A stretch of 64,000 bases of DNA, taken from contig NZ_CP049869.1 of NCBI RefSeq assembly GCF_011300455.1, positions 1-64,000 of the forward strand. The letters are read 5' to 3'. Source of the stretch: Sphingomonas piscis (GTDB taxonomy: Bacteria; Pseudomonadota; Alphaproteobacteria; Sphingomonadales; Sphingomonadaceae). Under the pieces are notes generated by a model. It saw only the letters and a list, made by a program, of their open reading frames with translations. It did no database searches and was not told the DNA's origin. This document shows positions 60,835 through 64,000 of this stretch, piece after piece (position 1 is the stretch's first letter; every line of letters starts with the position of its first letter). Both the position numbers and the translations under genes were made by a program.

Positions 60835-63090
60835 TCATGAGTAATCTTGGGGTGCACGGTCGTTGTCCGAACCAGGTTCGGACAACAGCCGCGACAATTT
60901 GTCAGTATCGAAGGCGATCCGAACACGGGTCCCACCGCCCGGCCGATCGTGGAAGCCGATCTCGCCCTGATGTTCTTCGACGATTTTCTTGACGATTGCG
61001 AGGCCGAGACCGGTCCCCCGAACACGCGTCGTCATATAAGGTTCGGTCAGCCGCTCCCGCTCTTCGGGCAGCCCGACTCCGGTGTCGAGCACTTCAATCA
61101 CCAGCTGTCCGCCTTCTTCGCTGACCTTCAGGTCGATACGGTCGCCCGCCAAGCTGTGCTCACCGCGATTTCGTCTGGATTCAATGGCTTCCACGGCATT
61201 CTTGACGACATTGGTCAACGCCTGGCTGAGCTGTTGGCGATCGCACACCATCGCGAAACAACCCTCCGCCGGCTGCAGCGTGAATTTTAGAGCTGGGTGC
61301 GCGACCTCATGGAGAAAGAGCGCGTGCTTCGCGATGTCGTGGACATTCTCCTCGCGAAAGACCGGCTTGGGCATGCGTGCGAAGTTGGAAAATTCGTCGA
61401 CCATCCGGCGCAAGTCACCGACCTGCCGAACGATGGTGCCGGTCAGCCTCTCGAACGTTTCCTTGTCGCTCTCGACCTCCCCGCCGAATCGCCGCTGCAG
61501 CCGCTCGGCCGCTAGCTGGATCGGGGTGAGCGGGTTGCGAATTTCGTGGGCAATCCGGCGCGCAATGTCCGACCAGGCGGCGTTACGCTGATCCGACAAT
61601 TGCTCGGTGATGTCGTCAAAGGTCAGCACGGCCCCGTCGCGATAGCGGACGCGCTTGACGGCAAGCGTGCGCTGACCCGACCCGGAGTCCACCAGCACGT
61701 CGGCCTCGGGACGGTCCCCACGCATGAAGTTGGCTAGATCCTCGGACAGGTCCGGCAGCGGCGTGCCTTCGATCTCCTCCCCGCCCCGGTGCAGAAGAAC
61801 GCTCGCGGACCGGTTGATCAGCAGGACGCGATTGTCGGTATCCAGCGCAACAACCCCGGCGGTGACACTGGAAAGCACCGCCTCAATGAAGGCGCGGCGG
61901 GTGTCGAGCTGCGTGTTGGCGCTGCGCAGAGCACTGGTCTGCTCCTCGATCCGGCCAGTCATGCGATTGAACGCCGTCGCCAGCGTCTCGATCTCATCCT
62001 CGGTCTTCTCGACTTGCACCCGGGCAGTGAAGTCGCCCTCTTCTACTCGGCCCGCAGCCTCGACCAACTGCCCCATCGGCCTGACAAGCCGGTCCGCAAG
62101 CTTGAGCGCCGCAAAGATCGCTAGGCCAACGATGACCACCGCTCCCAGCAGGAGAATGGCGTTGAAGCGAAGCTGGTTGGTTCGGGATTTGACCTGAAGG
62201 GTCTGATAGTCCTCCAGCACGTCGCTCGCGCGCTCCATCTGCGCCTGCATCTCGCGGTCCACCCAGCGTGACGCATAAAGGTAGGTGTCCGGGCCCGAAC
62301 CAAGGCGGGTCAGAACCGAAATCCGGTTGGGTGTCTGGGCATCGACGCTGCTGCCGGCGGGCTCATTCTTCAGCCGCTCGGCCGCGACATGGATACGGCG
62401 AGGGTCGATCATCCCGACATAGCCATTGATGACCGCCAGGCTTTGCGGCTGGCTGTCAGGGCCGATCTTCAGCAGTGCCGCCTCGTTCAACGACCGTAGA
62501 TACGCCTGCTTGGCCAGTGCTTCCTGGAACAGGGGATCTTCAATCGTGGTTTGCTGAAGATAACCAGCGACGTCCCCGGCCATCGGCACCGCGTCCGAAC
62601 CAAGGCGTGCAATCTCGAGACGATAGGTTGTGCGCGCCACTTCGACTGTGTTCTCAAGCATTCCCCGCGCGCGGCCCGAGAACCAGAACTCGAGCCCGCT
62701 CTGCAACAGCAGCGAGGCAAAGATCACGACCGTAACCGTGGGGATGGCGGCGATGGCGGAAAACAAGGCGACGAGGCGCGTATGAAGCCTGCCGCTGCCA
62801 AGGCCGCCAAGCGCCGCCCTCTGCAATGCGACCTTGCGCGAGAACAGCACCATCAGGGCCACGGCCGGAATGAGGTTGGCGACCAGCAGAAGCGCGATCA
62901 ACGGTGGCTTCAGGAGGGAGCCAGGCTCGCTCTGCCGGCTGAGCAAAGCGTAGCTGCTGATGGCAACGATGATGAGAACGAGTGTTGCGCCGGGAATGCC
63001 GAAACGGTCGACCGGTGCTCGGATCAGGTCGCGCGGTGTCCGGCGTTGCCCCTCGTCAGGCAGACCCGAATCTCCCGTGCGCGCATCCAT
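60835..63090 (-). CDS. ntrY: Sensor histidine kinase NtrY
   Basis: 751 residues: several N-terminal TM helices, a periplasmic sensor region of about 170 residues, another TM helix (FNAILLLGAVVIVGLAIFAAL), HAMP (LADRLVRPMGQLVEAAGRVEEGDF), a PAS domain, then HisKA (H-box IARRIAHEIRNPLTPIQLAAER) and HATPase (N box NVVKNAVEAIE, G boxes DTGVGLPEE and GTGLGLAIVKKI). It controls NtrX in response to nitrogen or redox state. The gene ends 24 bp before ntrX and lies directly after dusB; ntrBC are missing from the slot. Confidence 0.94.
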   Translation of the reverse strand: MDARTGDSGLPDEGQRRTPRDLIRAPVDRFGIPGATLVLIIVAISSYALLSRQSEPGSLLKPPLIALLLVANLIPAVALMVLFSRKVALQRAALGGLGSGRLHTRLVALFSAIAAIPTVTVVIFASLLLQSGLEFWFSGRARGMLENTVEVARTTYRLEIARLGSDAVPMAGDVAGYLQQTTIEDPLFQEALAKQAYLRSLNEAALLKIGPDSQPQSLAVINGYVGMIDPRRIHVAAERLKNEPAGSSVDAQTPNRISVLTRLGSGPDTYLYASRWVDREMQAQMERASDVLEDYQTLQVKSRTNQLRFNAILLLGAVVIVGLAIFAALKLADRLVRPMGQLVEAAGRVEEGDFTARVQVEKTEDEIETLATAFNRMTGRIEEQTSALRSANTQLDTRRAFIEAVLSSVTAGVVALDTDNRVLLINRSASVLLHRGGEEIEGTPLPDLSEDLANFMRGDRPEADVLVDSGSGQRTLAVKRVRYRDGAVLTFDDITEQLSDQRNAAWSDIARRIAHEIRNPLTPIQLAAERLQRRFGGEVESDKETFERLTGTIVRQVGDLRRMVDEFSNFARMPKPVFREENVHDIAKHALFLHEVAHPALKFTLQPAEGCFAMVCDRQQLSQALTNVVKNAVEAIESRRNRGEHSLAGDRIDLKVSEEGGQLVIEVLDTGVGLPEERERLTEPYMTTRVRGTGLGLAIVKKIVEEHQGEIGFHDRPGGGTRVRIAFDTDKLSRLLSEPGSDNDRAPQDYS

Positions 63091-63157
63091 TCAGCGCCCT
63101 CTAGCACGAGCGTTGCTGAAACAACACAGGTATGTGGCAGGAAATTACCGTTCAATA

Positions 63158-64000
63158 TCAAGCGGCAGCGCGTGTCAGCCAAGGCGCATAGAATTCGAGC
63201 AACATAGCTTTAACGGTCGAGGGATCATGCTGCTGGTTGACGCGGTTGCGCAGTTCGGCCGATCCTGGAAGGCCCTTGGTGTACCAGCCGATGTGCTTGC
63301 GGGCCAGGTTGACACCCGTGTGGGTGCCGTAAAGCGCGAGCATGTCCTCATATTGTTCGAGGATGACGGCGAGCTGCTCGTCGAGGGACGGTGCTCCCCG
63401 CTCCTGCCCCTGCGCAGCGGCCATGACTTCGCCCAGCAACCAGGGGCGTCCATAAGCGCCGCGACCGATCATCACTCCGTCGGCGCCGGACTGGGCCAGG
63501 GCAGTCTCGGCGTCCTCAACCGAGCAGATGTCGCCGTTGACGATCACTGGTACGGACACGGCCTGCTTGACCCGCCGAACAAACGACCAATCCGCCTCGC
63601 CCTTGTACATCTGGCACCGGGTACGACCGTGGATGGTGATCATTTTGACGCCGAGATCTTCGGCGATGCGGGCCAGCTCCGGCGCGTTGAGGCTCGAGTG
63701 ATCCCAGCCCATACGGGTCTTCAGGGTCACGGGCACCTTCACCGCTTTGACGGTCGCGTCGATGATTGCGGCGGCAAGCGGCAGGTCTCGCATCAAGGCC
63801 GAGCCCGCGTCCCCATTCACCACCTTCTTCACGGGACAGCCCATGTTGATGTCGATGATGGCGGCACCGCGCTGTTCGTTCAGCTTGGCGGCCTCCGCCA
63901 TGACATGCGGCTCGCAGCCGGCAAGCTGAAGGGAAACCGGCTCTTCCACCGGATCCCACAACGCTTTCTGCATGGACTGGCGCGTCTCACGAACCATAGC
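63158..64000 (-). CDS. dusB: tRNA-dihydrouridine synthase DusB (5' end outside window)
   Basis: The visible 280 residues lack the N-terminal flavin-binding start (APMAGVTD region), which lies beyond 64000; the Met at 63997 is internal because the frame stays open to the edge. Visible motifs: [19 protein letters not shown] with the catalytic Cys, [35 protein letters not shown] and [13 protein letters not shown] (FMN phosphate). It reduces uridine in tRNA D-loops. This nifR3-type gene commonly heads the ntr operon. Confidence 0.93.
   Translation of the reverse strand, partial: AMVRETRQSMQKALWDPVEEPVSLQLAGCEPHVMAEAAKLNEQRGAAIIDINMGCPVKKVVNGDAGSALMRDLPLAAAIIDATVKAVKVPVTLKTRMGWDHSSLNAPELARIAEDLGVKMITIHGRTRCQMYKGEADWSFVRRVKQAVSVPVIVNGDICSVEDAETALAQSGADGVMIGRGAYGRPWLLGEVMAAAQGQERGAPSLDEQLAVILEQYEDMLALYGTHTGVNLARKHIGWYTKGLPGSAELRNRVNQQHDPSTVKAMLLEFYAPWLTRAAA

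Overview
The window is one continuous stretch of a GC-rich alphaproteobacterial chromosome, most likely a member of the Sphingomonadales. Supporting signs are the short ProRS of about 440 residues, the order proS-lolC-lolD-dnaE, an Hfq with two Sm cores in one chain, a bam/skp/fabZ cluster with no lpxD, lpxA or lpxB (sphingomonads use glycosphingolipids in place of lipid A), and two promoters of the general stress sigma factor EcfG type. I see no prophage, insertion sequence, CRISPR array or integron. Nearly all bases are coding and many genes overlap by 1-4 bases.

Layout. 1-4673: end of a PepSY membrane protein, then a convergent CE15 glucuronoyl-esterase-like gene and a GH3/PA14 beta-xylosidase-like gene, which looks like a small xylan-utilisation pair with an 18-bp operator-like palindrome upstream. 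4780-9049: a three-gene operon of an unknown outer-membrane-type protein, a type-1-copper (cupredoxin-like) periplasmic protein and a membrane GGDEF-EAL protein. 9322-13549: proS, lolC, lolD and a DUF1311/LprI-like protein. 13612-21649: dnaE, a hemerythrin protein under an EcfG-type promoter, mtgA and alaS. 21646-27814: a glutaredoxin, a frameshifted DUF1624 acyltransferase-like protein, a CPA2 antiporter, a DUF2945 protein and two related FAD monooxygenases, both frameshifted near the C-terminus. 27811-30630: icd, psd and pssA. 31079-41864: the translation/envelope supercluster rpsB-tsf-pyrH-frr-uppS-cdsA-dxr-rseP-bamA-skp-fabZ. 41854-46293: a cobalamin-uptake operon (btuB-btuF-btuC-btuD) on the minus strand behind a cobalamin riboswitch. 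46400-48520: rpmE, a GNAT protein, glutaryl-CoA dehydrogenase and tRNA-Ser(UGA). 48632-56815: an MltB-type transglycosylase, a D,D-carboxypeptidase, tmk, holB, metG, tatD, an MBL-fold hydrolase and two tandem retropepsin-like membrane proteases. 56892-64000: mazG, then on the minus strand dusB-ntrY-ntrX-hfq-hflX.

The dominant irregularity is a set of six single-base frameshifts, all at short homopolymers, in otherwise well-conserved genes, including the normally essential holB. This pattern fits uncorrected homopolymer errors in the assembly better than gene decay. The affected genes are entered as type pseudogene with their reconstructed extents, but most are probably intact in the organism.

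The most biologically interesting items are the cupredoxin/outer-membrane/c-di-GMP operon, the EF-hand loop inside the Skp-like chaperone, the double Hfq, the tandem retropepsins, and a stress-promoter-driven small membrane protein antisense to the end of pssA.
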